From NCBI RefSeq assembly GCF_937900395.1, contig NZ_CALCDX010000211.1, positions 1-14,037 of the forward strand: DNA of 14,037 nucleotides. The letters run 5' to 3'. Shown here piece by piece: positions 1 to 7,147 of this stretch; position 1 is the stretch's first letter, and each line of letters opens with the position of its first letter. The translations under genes and the position numbers were made by a program. Source of the stretch: an uncultured Caulobacter sp. GTDB taxonomy: Bacteria > Pseudomonadota > Alphaproteobacteria > Caulobacterales > Caulobacteraceae. A model generated the notes under the pieces. That model was not told where the DNA came from. It searched no databases and saw only the letters and a program-made list of their open reading frames with translations.

Positions 1-152
1 GCCGTCATCGAGAACGCGAGGCCGAGGTTGTCGCGGATCAGCCAGACGCCGATCGCCCCGAGCGAGAGCAGCACGAGGCCGATGTGCATGCCCAGCATCA
101 CGAGAACCACGAGGGCCGCGATGAGCACGAAGCCGATGACAATGGGGTCCAT
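1..152 (-). CDS. dctM: TRAP transporter large permease subunit DctM, N-terminal fragment
   Basis: This is the 5' end of a gene running off the left edge; only 50 codons are visible. The translation starts MDPIVIGFVLIAALVVLVML and is followed by GMHIGLVLLSLGAIGVWL. This is the usual opening of the DctM / TRAP-T large permease: a hydrophobic first helix, a short G-x-x-I-G turn, then a second helix. In the family this 12-helix inner-membrane subunit forms the Na+-driven transport path and works with DctQ and a periplasmic DctP. The start is 13 bases beyond the dctQ stop, as in a standard dctPQM operon. The Shine-Dalgarno is weak (GGGCGAG region). Identity is inferred from both sequence character and position. 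The gene belongs to the left-hand segment, which probably comes from a different alphaproteobacterium than the core of the window. Confidence 0.8.
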   Translation of the reverse strand, partial: MDPIVIGFVLIAALVVLVMLGMHIGLVLLSLGAIGVWLIRDNLGLAFSMT

Positions 153-165
153 GTCCGCTCGCCCG

Positions 166-726
166 TCAGGTTGAGGAAACGGGCTTGCGCAGGAGCGCCA
201 GCTCCTGCACGGCCTGCATCAGGAAAACGAGCGCCGCCAGCACCGATCCCGACAGGATGATCGCGCGGATCGGCCAGGTGACGATGGTGAAGACGCCGCG
301 CACGCCGAAGAACTCATTGCCCGTGTAGGCGGTGACGAGCGGCTTCCATGTCGCGTAGGCGATGCCGAGCATCACCGCCATGCCGACGAGCAGGAAGAAG
401 GCTTCGATGAGCCGCGCCACCACGGGCGTGCGCTTGTGGAGAATCTCGATCAGGAAATCGGCGCGCGTCATGCGCCGGGCATGGACCGCCGCCGCCAGTT
501 GCAGGAACACGATCGCCACGATCGAATGCGCCGCGATCTCCGCGACGCCGGTGATCGGCATCGAGAGGAAGCTGCGTCCGACCACGTCGGCGACGATCAG
601 GAACATCAGGAGAAAGGTCCAGACCGTCCCGATGGCGGCCACGAGGCTCGCGAAGTGGCCGAGCGGATCGCCCGGCGCCTGCTGGCCGCCGCTTTCAATG
701 GCGGCGAGATCGGAATTCTCGGACAT
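166..726 (-). CDS. dctQ: TRAP transporter small permease subunit DctQ
   Basis: Small membrane subunit of a tripartite ATP-independent periplasmic (TRAP) transporter, 186 residues, which is usual for the family. Four hydrophobic segments are visible at about residues 27-49, 60-82, 104-125 and 150-174. The DctQ-like signature VADVVGRSFLSMPITGVAEI (about 46-65) joins the first two helices. In the family DctQ binds DctM in the inner membrane and helps dock the substrate-loaded binding protein. I placed the start at the ATG ending at 726 because AGGA lies 6 bases upstream; a TTG two codons earlier is less likely. The gene follows the dctP stop by 59 bases and precedes dctM by 13, so the three form one operon read leftwards. 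The substrate cannot be told from this subunit. Confidence 0.85.
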   Translation of the reverse strand: MSENSDLAAIESGGQQAPGDPLGHFASLVAAIGTVWTFLLMFLIVADVVGRSFLSMPITGVAEIAAHSIVAIVFLQLAAAVHARRMTRADFLIEILHKRTPVVARLIEAFFLLVGMAVMLGIAYATWKPLVTAYTGNEFFGVRGVFTIVTWPIRAIILSGSVLAALVFLMQAVQELALLRKPVSST

Positions 727-785
727 GCGCAATCCTGCTGTCAGGCGAAAAGGCCCCTCCCGGCGGAGAGGCCAGGGAGCAAGGC

Positions 786-2633
786 TCAGGCTTCGTTGTC
801 CCAGGCGCGGGGCGGCGAGGCCCCGGAATCGCGCAGGGTGGCGAAATAGGCCTTCAGCACGCCGCGCGACGCCGGACCGGAGGAATCGGCCCAGATCTTG
901 GCGATGTTCGGCAGGCCCTTGATCCAGCGCTCGCGATCGGCCGTCGGCAGGGTCGAGACAATCGCGCCCTTCGAGACCATTTCGGCTTCCGAGGAGGCGA
1001 TCCGGCTCGCGACATCCTTGGTATGCGCGGCGGTGGACGCCTTGCCGGCGGCGCGGATCGCGTCCTGCACCGGCTTGGGGAACTTCTCCATCCGCTCCTT
1101 GTTGACGCCGATGCCGCCGACATACATCGCGCCCAGATCGACCTTGGTGATGTATTTGGCGACCTCGTAGACCCGCGTCGGCAGGATGCCGACGAAAAAC
1201 GAGAGCGCGCCTTCCGAAACACCGGTCTGGATATCGGTGTAATAGGTCGTCAGCGCGCCATCGACCGGGGTCGCGCCGGTGCCGGTCAGCCAGTTGGCGG
1301 AGGTGCCGGGCGCGTTGATCTTGCGGTTCCTGAGATCGTCCAGCGACTTGATGGGGAAGTTCGTCCAGAGGTGATAGCTGTCCGTGATGAAGGACGAGAC
1401 CGGCACGATGTTGAGCTTGGACCAGTTGTCGGCGATCGCCGGAATCGTCGTGTTCATGTGCTCGAAGGCGCGGGCCACGAGGCCGTGATCACCGCCGGAA
1501 AAGGGCGTGAAGTAGGTCACGTTCTGGAGGGGCATGGTCGAGCCTTCCCAGAGGGTGCCGACGAAGCCGACATCGACGAGGTTGTCGCGCACGGCCTTCA
1601 TCGCCGAGGCCAGCTGGGCCAGCGCCGCGTTCAGGTTCTCGCGCAGCTCCGTGTAGTCGGCGGGGAAGTCCCGCGCCAGGCGCACGGTCAGGTCGCCCTC
1701 GGCCAGCCGCGCCGCGACGGCGGTGACGTCCGAGACCACCCGACGCTGGACCTCGGCCGCCGCGCGTTCGGCTTCCGCCCGCTTCTGGGCTTCCGCGGTC
1801 GCCTGGTCGCGCATGGCCGCGGTTTCGGCCTCGAGGCGGTCGCGGTCCAGCGCGGCCTGGCGGAACACGGCCAGGGCGCGAGCCATCTCGCCCGTTTCGT
1901 TGGCCAGGTCGGCGAACGGGACGGGGCTGTCCTTGTCGCCCTCGGCCAGGCCGCTCATCCGCTGGGTCAGGGTCATGATGGGCCGGGTGATCGTCCGGCC
2001 CAGAAGGGCGGCGCCGACGCCGACGATCAGCACGAGCACGAGCCCGATGGCGACCTGCTCCAGGGCCTCCTTGCCGATCGCGGTGTCGATGTCGTCCACA
2101 TAGACGCCAGACCCGACGATCCAGCCCCAGGCCGGCATCAGCGCCACGTAAGAGATCTTCGGCTGCGGCTGATCATGGCCGGGCTTGGGCCACATGTAGT
2201 TCACGAAGCCGCGGCCGTTCGCCTTGGCGACCTTGGTCATTTCGGAGAACAGCGCCTTGCCCTTCGGGTCGCGGTTCGCGGACACGTCCTTGCCGTCCAG
2301 CGCGGGCTTCATCGGGTGCATCACCATCTTGGTCTCAAGCGTGGTGATCCAGAAATATTCCTGTCCGCCGTAGCGCATCGCCTTCACGGCGCCGATCGCG
2401 GCGGCCTTGGCCTCGGCCTCGGTCATGCGTCCAGCTTGGGACTCGGCGTAATAGTGGTCGATGACCGACACGGCCGTCTCGACCTGACTGCGCGTCTTGA
2501 GCGCGATGTCGTCGTGCATCGTGCCGGACAGGTTCAGCAGCCCGACGCCGATCGCGATCGCCAGGCCAATACCTGAAAACAGCACCACCAGGCGCAGGCG
2601 CGCCATGATGGATAGATTGCGCAGCCTCAACAT
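786..2633 (-). CDS. Fused frame: chemotaxis receptor N-terminal half joined to TRAP binding protein DctP C-terminal part
   Basis: One uninterrupted frame carries parts of two unrelated proteins. From the ATG at 2633 come a first membrane helix, a periplasmic single-Cache domain (AMRYGGQEYFWI through WGWIVGSGVYVDDID), a second helix, a HAMP domain starting at RTITRPI, an Ala/Glu-rich coiled linker and a second HAMP-like segment (RLAEGDLTVRL). This is the front of a methyl-accepting chemotaxis receptor, which senses small ligands outside the inner membrane. Near base 1595 the text changes to a DctP-type solute-binding protein (VDVGFVGTLWEGSTMP, APGTSANWLTGTGATPV, TDIQTGVSEGALSFF) and runs to its natural end at 786. 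The receptor's signalling hairpin is missing, as are DctP's signal peptide and roughly its first 70 residues. The binding domain would lie in the cytoplasm, which makes no sense for TRAP uptake. The start was chosen for AAGG 8 bases upstream; ATGs at 2648 and 2669 are alternatives. Probably an artefactual join. Confidence 0.85.
   Translation of the reverse strand: MLRLRNLSIMARLRLVVLFSGIGLAIAIGVGLLNLSGTMHDDIALKTRSQVETAVSVIDHYYAESQAGRMTEAEAKAAAIGAVKAMRYGGQEYFWITTLETKMVMHPMKPALDGKDVSANRDPKGKALFSEMTKVAKANGRGFVNYMWPKPGHDQPQPKISYVALMPAWGWIVGSGVYVDDIDTAIGKEALEQVAIGLVLVLIVGVGAALLGRTITRPIMTLTQRMSGLAEGDKDSPVPFADLANETGEMARALAVFRQAALDRDRLEAETAAMRDQATAEAQKRAEAERAAAEVQRRVVSDVTAVAARLAEGDLTVRLARDFPADYTELRENLNAALAQLASAMKAVRDNLVDVGFVGTLWEGSTMPLQNVTYFTPFSGGDHGLVARAFEHMNTTIPAIADNWSKLNIVPVSSFITDSYHLWTNFPIKSLDDLRNRKINAPGTSANWLTGTGATPVDGALTTYYTDIQTGVSEGALSFFVGILPTRVYEVAKYITKVDLGAMYVGGIGVNKERMEKFPKPVQDAIRAAGKASTAAHTKDVASRIASSEAEMVSKGAIVSTLPTADRERWIKGLPNIAKIWADSSGPASRGVLKAYFATLRDSGASPPRAWDNEA
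1585..1605. other. Probable chimeric junction (receptor / dctP)
   Basis: Reading the minus strand, the receptor-like text ends at about LAQLASAMKAV and TRAP binding-protein text begins at about AVRDNLVDVGFVG, so the exchange falls within about 1585-1605. The join is exactly in frame with no insertion, no transposon end and no target duplication. Both proteins are cut in the middle of a domain or array. Everything to the left (dctP, dctQ, dctM) forms one coherent operon and everything to the right is Caulobacter-like. I infer a recombination or assembly join; the sequence alone cannot separate the two. Confidence 0.65.
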
Positions 2634-2690
2634 GACTATTGCCTTCATACGAAGAGCGCGCCGTTGCATCTCTTCGATGAGGCATCAGAT

Positions 2691-2696
2691 ATTATA
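2691..2696 (-). promoter_or_regulatory. Candidate -10 element for the chemotaxis receptor gene
   Basis: Read on the minus strand these bases are a perfect TATAAT, about 58 bases before the chosen receptor start, in a locally AT-rich stretch (about 2690-2860). The matching -35 position (around 2714-2720, CCAGTT) is poor, so this is a weak call. A second feature in the same gap is the short palindrome TGACC-TTA-GGTCA at 2862-2874, which could bind a regulator. No gene was accepted between the receptor start and the next gene at 2921. Confidence 0.3.
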
Positions 2697-2920
2697 GGTA
2701 TTAACTCCAATATAACTGGCCTTTACCTGGACAAAATGTCGCGGGTGGAGATGTTCGGAATCTCTGGACTCGCGCTTGTCCTGGGCCTTCATTTTATTTG
2801 TCTGACTTTTGGTAGCGGAAGCAATGCGATCAGTTCGCACATACTCCGTAACCAAGGCTGGTGACCTTAGGTCAACGTCGGACGCAGGGACGCTGGACCC
2901 CGCGGCGGGTCGCCCAGAGC

Positions 2921-3697
2921 TCACCAGAGCAGCGTCTTAACCCAAGTCGATCCATCCGGCGCGGGCGAGACGACCTTGACCACCACCTGGCTGTCCTTGG
3001 CCAGCCAGAAACGCGCTGGCGGCCATTCGGGATGGTTGTAGTCGGTGGTGACCACCCAGCAATCGACCTTGCCGCCGGCCGAGCTGGCCAGGGTCTCAGA
3101 GCCCGCGACCTTGAACAGGTAGGGCGCCGGCGCGTCGCCGCCGGGGTGGTGGAAGACGATCCGCGCCTCGTAGCCCTTCGCCAGCGGCAGGGCCTGCAGG
3201 GTCTCCATGTCGGTCTCGAAATTGAAGGCCGGCTGGGGCGAAGCCATGTCGTAGGCGGCCTGGGCGTTGCCGGCCAGGTCCTTCAGGCCGACGATCCGAT
3301 CGGGCTTGAAGTCGAAGCCCTCGACCTTGGTCTGGCCGTCCTTGCCGGTGGTGCTGCGCTGGTGGGTGAACGGCCGGAAGGTCCCGAGTTCGAACCACGA
3401 GTCGAGCTGCTTGACCGTTCCCGGCGCCGCGCCGTCCCAGTGCTGGACGATGTGCAGCCGCTTCACGCCCGAGGCGTCCGGCTCGATGCGGATCTGGCGG
3501 GTCCAGACGTCCAGCGGCGTGATCGTGTCGCCGACCTGGCGATAGCGCAGATAGCGGTGCGTGGCGGGCTTGATCTTGTCGAAGCGGGCGAGGGGCTGGC
3601 CGAGCGGCACGAGCGTCGGCGCGGCCCAGGCCGGAGCCGAGGCGACGAGAAGGACGGCGACCGCGGCGCCGGTGGCCGCATGGAACGGAAGACGCAT
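2921..3697 (-). CDS. Exported DUF3108-like protein of unknown function
   Basis: Predicted secreted or periplasmic protein of 258 residues. It begins MRLPFHAATGAAVAVLLVAS and then APAWA, a clear signal peptide with likely cleavage after Ala25. The start at 3697 has AGGGG 7 bases upstream; an upstream in-frame ATG at 3727 would spoil the signal peptide. The mature part is beta-rich, with alternating hydrophobic residues and a late segment VDCWVVTTDYNHPEWPPARFWLAKDSQVVVKV. This resembles the DUF3108 pattern of lipoprotein-like beta sheets that present a buried pocket, but the match is by eye and the family name is tentative. A single cysteine (in KVDCWVV) argues against disulphides. It stands alone on the minus strand; the GNAT gene ends 81 bases upstream of its start, so cotranscription is possible. 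Its function is unknown. Confidence 0.75.
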   Translation of the reverse strand: MRLPFHAATGAAVAVLLVASAPAWAAPTLVPLGQPLARFDKIKPATHRYLRYRQVGDTITPLDVWTRQIRIEPDASGVKRLHIVQHWDGAAPGTVKQLDSWFELGTFRPFTHQRSTTGKDGQTKVEGFDFKPDRIVGLKDLAGNAQAAYDMASPQPAFNFETDMETLQALPLAKGYEARIVFHHPGGDAPAPYLFKVAGSETLASSAGGKVDCWVVTTDYNHPEWPPARFWLAKDSQVVVKVVSPAPDGSTWVKTLLW

Positions 3698-3778
3698 CGA
3701 AGACCCCTGATCGGAAAGCGACCGCATGTGATCGCGCCGCGCCGCGAGGAGCTACTTAAGCTTCGGTAATGCGGTCGC

Positions 3779-4306
3779 TTAGAGCGCCTTCTCCAGCACC
3801 ACGAACGCCAGGTCGTCGCGCTGGGGCTGGCCGAACCGCTCGTCGCCGTAGGGGAAGGGTTGGGTCTCGCCGGTCAGCTGGTAGCCGCGACGCTGGTACC
3901 AGGCGATCAGCGTGTCGCGGACGGAGATGACGGTCATCCGCATGCGCCGGCCGCCTTTAGCCCTCGCATGCGCCTCGCAGGCCTCCAGCATGGCGCGGCC
4001 AATGCCGCCGTCCTGGCGCAGCGGCGAGACGGTGACCATGCCGACGTACCAGGCCTCGCCGTCGGTGGGCTCCAGCCAGGCGCAGGCGTAAGGCTTGGCG
4101 GCGGCGTCGTCGCGGAAGGTCAGGATGGTCGCGCCGGGCTTGGCGGCGAGGTCGGCGCGCAAGGTCGCCTCGTCCGTGCGCTGGCCGCCCAGAAGATAGC
4201 TCTCGCTGGTCCAGCCCTTGGCCGCCAGCTCGCCCCGATAGGCCGAGTTCACCAGGGCGACGATGTCGGCCAGTTCGCGGTCTTGATGGGGCGTGGGCAG
4301 AGGCAT
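3779..4306 (-). CDS. GNAT-family N-acetyltransferase
   Basis: Cytoplasmic acetyl-CoA-dependent N-acetyltransferase of 175 residues, the normal size for a single GNAT domain. The acetyl-CoA pyrophosphate loop (motif A) is visible as VSPLRQDGGIGRAMLEACEAHA, matching the Q/R-x-x-G-x-G/A pattern after the central strand WYVGMVTV. The C-terminal motif follows as MTVISVRDTLIAWYQRRGYQLTGETQPFPY, with the tyrosine pair and RRGY expected in GNATs. The acceptor substrate cannot be deduced: the family covers antibiotics, ribosomal proteins and small amines. The start at 4306 has GGA 6 bases upstream. The gene is transcribed away from the methyltransferase gene, and the two share a 110-base intergenic region with a palindrome at 4377-4391. 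Nothing looks truncated. Confidence 0.88.
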   Translation of the reverse strand: MPLPTPHQDRELADIVALVNSAYRGELAAKGWTSESYLLGGQRTDEATLRADLAAKPGATILTFRDDAAAKPYACAWLEPTDGEAWYVGMVTVSPLRQDGGIGRAMLEACEAHARAKGGRRMRMTVISVRDTLIAWYQRRGYQLTGETQPFPYGDERFGQPQRDDLAFVVLEKAL

Positions 4307-4376
4307 GGTGGTTCCGTACAGCGGGTGGGGCGTGGATAATTCGCGGAGCGGCGTTCTGTCGAATCGCTTAGCTTGA

Positions 4377-4391
4377 AGTCAGGTCCTGACT
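4377..4391. promoter_or_regulatory. Perfect 7-bp inverted repeat between divergent genes
   Basis: AGTCAGG-T-CCTGACT is an uninterrupted palindrome with a single central base. It lies 25 bases before the methyltransferase start and 70 bases before the acetyltransferase start. A partial copy, AGGATCAGG, follows at 4394-4402. Size and placement suit a dimeric repressor operator controlling one or both divergent genes, but no regulator gene lies nearby. A hairpin in the leader of the methyltransferase mRNA is the alternative. Confidence 0.4.
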
Positions 4392-4416
4392 CTAGGATCA
4401 GGCTGGGGAGCGGGGC

Positions 4417-4947
4417 ATGCCGGAACTTCTAATCGGTTGCGGCAATAGCCGCGACAAGCGTGTCGGCGATGCGTCCAATCCGGGTTGGAACGACCTGACC
4501 ACGCTGGACATCGATCCGCACTCCGGCGCCGACGTCATCCACGACCTCAACATCCTGCCCTATCCGTTCTCAGACGACCATTTCGACGAAATCCACGCCT
4601 ATGAGGTGCTGGAGCACACCGGCCAGCAGGGCGATTGGCGGTTCTTCCTGGCGCAGTTCAGCGAGTTCTGGCGCATCCTGAAGCACGGTGGCCTGCTATG
4701 CGCCACCTGTCCGTCGGTGACGTCTCGCTGGGCTTGGGGCGATCCGGGACATACGCGGGTGATCCAGCCCGAGACCCTGGTCTTCCTGCAGCAGCCTCGC
4801 TACGAGCAGGTCGGCCGCACCGCCATGACCGACTACCGCGCCTTCTACCAGGCCGACTTCGACCTGGCGTTCAGCGAGGACAATGGCGAGAGCTTCAAGT
4901 TCGCGCTGCGCGCCATCAAGCCCTCGCGGATCCAGCCGAAGGCTTAG
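4417..4947 (+). CDS. Small class I SAM-dependent methyltransferase
   Basis: Predicted cytoplasmic methyltransferase of 176 residues, short for the fold. The SAM-binding glycine motif sits at the very N-terminus (ELLIGCGNSRDKR, residues 3-15). It is followed by the acidic ribose-binding strand LTTLDIDPHSGADVIHDLN (about 28-45) and the motif IHAYEVLEHTGQQGD (59-73), with WRILKHGGLLCATCPS as the later core strand. Starting directly with motif I, without an N-terminal cap helix, is typical of compact Methyltransf_11/25-type proteins found in bacteria and phages, so the substrate cannot be assigned. Start ATG 4417 is preceded by GGGGAGCGGGG. The stop TAG overlaps the stop of the converging YihY-family gene (shared bases 4945-4946), leaving no room for a terminator between them. 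Confidence 0.82.
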   Translation: MPELLIGCGNSRDKRVGDASNPGWNDLTTLDIDPHSGADVIHDLNILPYPFSDDHFDEIHAYEVLEHTGQQGDWRFFLAQFSEFWRILKHGGLLCATCPSVTSRWAWGDPGHTRVIQPETLVFLQQPRYEQVGRTAMTDYRAFYQADFDLAFSEDNGESFKFALRAIKPSRIQPKA

Positions 4948-6155
4948 CGTCCCCGGACGCGCTTCCACGCGCCGCCGGTCATCCGCTTGACGACGCCGGC
5001 CTCGCGGCGGATCAGCTCCCAGGGGTGGAAGGCCAGACCCACCGTGTCGGCCATGGCCGCGCCGCGCGCGCCCATCGGCTGCTCGGGGCCCGTGGTGGAG
5101 TCGACGGCGGTCTGGTGCTCGATCTCGGCGTTCAGCTCGGCGCCGATCAGGATCGCCATGATCGAGAACCACACCCAGACCATGAAGGCGATGATCGCGC
5201 CCAGCGGGCCGTAGGTGGCGTCGAAATGGGCGACGCGGTTGACGTAGGTCGAAAAGCCCAGCGAGCCGACCAGCCAGCCCGCCGAGGCCGTCGTCGCCCC
5301 GATCCAGACCCAGCGCCACCGCGCCTGGGCGCGGCTGGGGGCGAAGCGGTAGAGCACGGCGAAGGCCGCCGCCGTCATGACCATCACCATCAGCCAGCGG
5401 ATCGGGGCCCAATAGACCTCCAGGGCCGACAGCCGCGCGGCCTTCAGCAGCCACGGCGTGACGATCAGCACGGCCGAGACCGCCGCCGCATAGACCAGGG
5501 CGCAGAAGGTGAAGGCGTAGCTCAGCAGGGTGCGCCGGACGATGTGGCGCTTCTCCGCCTCGTCATAGGCGATGTTGAGGCCCTCGAAGAGGTTGCGCAT
5601 GCTGGCGTTGGCGCTCCAGATCGACAGCAGCAGCGAAAAGCCGAAGGCCACGCCCAGCTTGGTCTCGCCCTGGCTGGCCAGGCGCAGCATCTGCTCACCG
5701 ACGATCTTGACGACGGACGGGGGGAAGACGCCGGCCATGTCGCGCAGCTGCTGCTCGACCGTGCGCACGTCGGCGAACAGGCCATACAGCGAGACGAAGG
5801 CGCCGATCGCCGGGATCAGGGCCAGCAGGGTGTAGAAGGTCACGCCGCCCGCCACGGCCGGCAGGCGGTCGACGCTGATCTCGCGCCAGGTGCGCCAGAC
5901 GATGTCGCGCCAGCCCAGCAGCGGGATATGGACCGGATGATGCGCGGCGCGGCCCCGCCGGGGCTCGGCCGCCTCGAAGTCGTGCGGCGGCATGGCGCGG
6001 TCCTCGGACAAGCCGGGCGGATCGACCAGCTGGGTCTCCGGCCGCTTGCGGGGCAGGGCGAACGGCGCGGCCGCCAGCAGCACGATCCACGGCGCCAGGT
6101 GATAGGGCCGCGACTTCAGCCAGGACAGGATTGGACGCAGCTTGGCGTCGCTCAT
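4944..6155 (-). CDS. YihY/virulence factor BrkB family membrane protein
   Basis: Inner-membrane protein of 403 residues, once misnamed ribonuclease BN. After a short N-terminal hydrophobic stretch (about 20-34) and a Pro/Arg-rich cytoplasmic linker comes the family core: VDRLPAVAGGVTFYTLLALIPAIGAF (about 95-120), the signature SANASMRNLFEGLNIAYDEAEKR (181-203), and helices at about 166-183, 210-232, 252-270 and 283-300. The closing motif is YGPLGAIIAFMVWVWFSIMAILIGAELNAE (315-344). The core is complete. The biochemical role of this family is not settled; lipid transport or envelope functions have been proposed. The start at 6155 is well supported by GGAGG 7 bases upstream. The gene is divergent from the MOSC gene (107 bp apart, with palindrome GGCAAG-C-CTTGCC at 6218-6230) and convergent with the methyltransferase, overlapping its stop codon by 3 bases. 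Confidence 0.9.
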   Translation of the reverse strand: MSDAKLRPILSWLKSRPYHLAPWIVLLAAAPFALPRKRPETQLVDPPGLSEDRAMPPHDFEAAEPRRGRAAHHPVHIPLLGWRDIVWRTWREISVDRLPAVAGGVTFYTLLALIPAIGAFVSLYGLFADVRTVEQQLRDMAGVFPPSVVKIVGEQMLRLASQGETKLGVAFGFSLLLSIWSANASMRNLFEGLNIAYDEAEKRHIVRRTLLSYAFTFCALVYAAAVSAVLIVTPWLLKAARLSALEVYWAPIRWLMVMVMTAAAFAVLYRFAPSRAQARWRWVWIGATTASAGWLVGSLGFSTYVNRVAHFDATYGPLGAIIAFMVWVWFSIMAILIGAELNAEIEHQTAVDSTTGPEQPMGARGAAMADTVGLAFHPWELIRREAGVVKRMTGGAWKRVRGR

Positions 6156-6262
6156 GAAGCGCCCTCCAGAGTTGCAAGAACCCCGACCGTCCGCGCTGCG
6201 TTCCGAGCGGCGCTTCCGGCAAGCCTTGCCATGGGCCGAGTCGAGCCGGATGTTGCCCGGCC

Positions 6263-7030
6263 ATGAACGCCACGATCGCCTCGCTCTACCGCCACCCCGT
6301 CAAGGGCTTCACGCCCGAGCGGCTGACGTCCGCTTTGCTGGAGGCGGGGGCGTGCTTTCCGTGCGACCGGCTGTACGCGGTCGAGGATGGTCCCAGCGGT
6401 TTCGATCCGGCCGCGCCCGATCACATCTCGAAGATGAAGTTCACGGTGCTGGCCAAGATCCCCGCGGTCGCCCGCGTCCGCACCGCCTATGACCAGGCCA
6501 GCGGGGTGCTCTCCGCCCGCGCCGAGGGCCATCCCGACTTCGCCGGGGACCTGCGCGCATCGGCCGGACGCGCCGGCTTCGAGGCCTGGCTGGCGGGCTT
6601 TCTGGGCGAGGAGGCTTCAGGGCCCCTGAAGGTGATCGAAGGCCCGGGCGCGCACCGGTTCATGGACAGCAAGTCGGGCTTCGTCTCCATCGTGAACCTC
6701 GCCAGCGTGCGCGACCTGTCCCAGCGCCTCGGCCGAGACCTCGATCCGCTGCGGTTCCGCGCCAACCTCTACGTCGAAGGCTGGCCGGCCTGGGTCGAGA
6801 ACGACTGGACGGGCCGGACCCTGACGATCGGCGACGCGACCGCCGAGGTCCTCAAGCCCATCGTCCGCTGCGCCGCCACCCACGTCGATCCCGACACGGG
6901 CGAGCGCGACGCCGATCTCGTCAAGGCGCTGTTCGACCACTACGGCCACATGTTCTGCGGCATCTACCTGACCGTGACGCAGGGCGGGACGGTGAGGGAG
7001 GGCGATGGGGTTCTTCTGGCCCAACAGTAA
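6263..7030 (+). CDS. MOSC domain-containing protein (YcbX/mARC-like)
   Basis: Protein of 255 residues with an N-terminal MOSC_N beta-barrel followed by a MOSC domain. The N-terminus IASLYRHPVKGFTPE (5-19) is the typical opening, where the Y-P-V-K turn is conserved. The catalytic region PIVRCAATHVDPDTGERD (199-216) contains the conserved Cys203 in an R-C-x-x-T-x-V-D-P context. In YcbX and mitochondrial mARC this cysteine coordinates the molybdenum cofactor; in Moco sulphurases it accepts sulphur. Proteins of this kind reduce N-hydroxylated compounds using electrons from a ferredoxin or reductase partner. No C-terminal ferredoxin domain is present here, unlike E. coli YcbX, so an external donor would be needed. 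No clear Shine-Dalgarno precedes the ATG at 6263, yet the domain starts immediately after it, so the start is sound. No molybdenum genes lie nearby. Confidence 0.87.
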   Translation: MNATIASLYRHPVKGFTPERLTSALLEAGACFPCDRLYAVEDGPSGFDPAAPDHISKMKFTVLAKIPAVARVRTAYDQASGVLSARAEGHPDFAGDLRASAGRAGFEAWLAGFLGEEASGPLKVIEGPGAHRFMDSKSGFVSIVNLASVRDLSQRLGRDLDPLRFRANLYVEGWPAWVENDWTGRTLTIGDATAEVLKPIVRCAATHVDPDTGERDADLVKALFDHYGHMFCGIYLTVTQGGTVREGDGVLLAQQ

Positions 7031-7145
7031 CCGTCATCCCGCGCTTCATGCGCGGGACCCATGGTTCAGTCTACACGTGAAGAGTCGCCTCGCTCCGCCC
7101 GTGCGGCGGATAAATGGGTCCCGCGAACAAGTCGCGGGATGACGG
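7031..7145. repeat. Nested inverted repeat pair (GTCATCCCGCG-type intergenic element)
   Basis: Two 32-base arms, 7031-7062 and 7114-7145, are inverted copies matching at about 27 of 32 positions. Outer blocks CCGTCATCCCGCG and CGCGGGACCCAT are identical in both; only the 7-base centres differ. Each arm is itself a hairpin: CCCGCG at 7038-7043 pairs with CGCGGG at 7051-7056, and CCCGCG at 7120-7125 with CGCGGG at 7133-7138. The arms enclose 51 bases. The element begins right after the MOSC gene stop and ends 2 bases before the stop of the small minus-strand gene, so it could end or stabilise transcripts from both sides. Sequences opening with CGTCATCCCGCG are, from memory, common dispersed intergenic repeats in alphaproteobacteria. 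Confidence 0.8.
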
Positions 7146-7147
7146 GC

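Noticed and set aside
1023..2576. Long plus-strand open frame of 517 codons opposite the receptor/dctP frame
   Set aside because: It is the mirror of a GC-rich gene on the other strand; Arg/Gly/Asp/His-rich composition, no family resemblance, and it spans both halves of the chimera.
786..2633. A genuine new receptor class with a fused TRAP binding domain
   Set aside because: The binding domain is N-terminally truncated and would be cytoplasmic; the receptor lacks its signalling region; the left side is an ordinary dctPQM operon. A chimeric join explains all of this.
2664..2864. Plus-strand 66-codon frame with a hydrophobic stretch (FGISGLALVLGLHFICLTF)
   Set aside because: No ribosome binding site, unrecognised, and lies in the promoter gap of the receptor gene; hydrophobicity follows from T-rich DNA.
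2685..2924. Minus-strand 79-codon frame in the same gap
   Set aside because: No family, no clear start signal, low-complexity mix; overlaps the stop of the gene at 2921.
4635..6266. Plus-strand open frame of 543 codons across the methyltransferase and YihY genes
   Set aside because: Overlaps two well-supported genes in other frames; Arg/Gln/Asp-rich nonsense composition.
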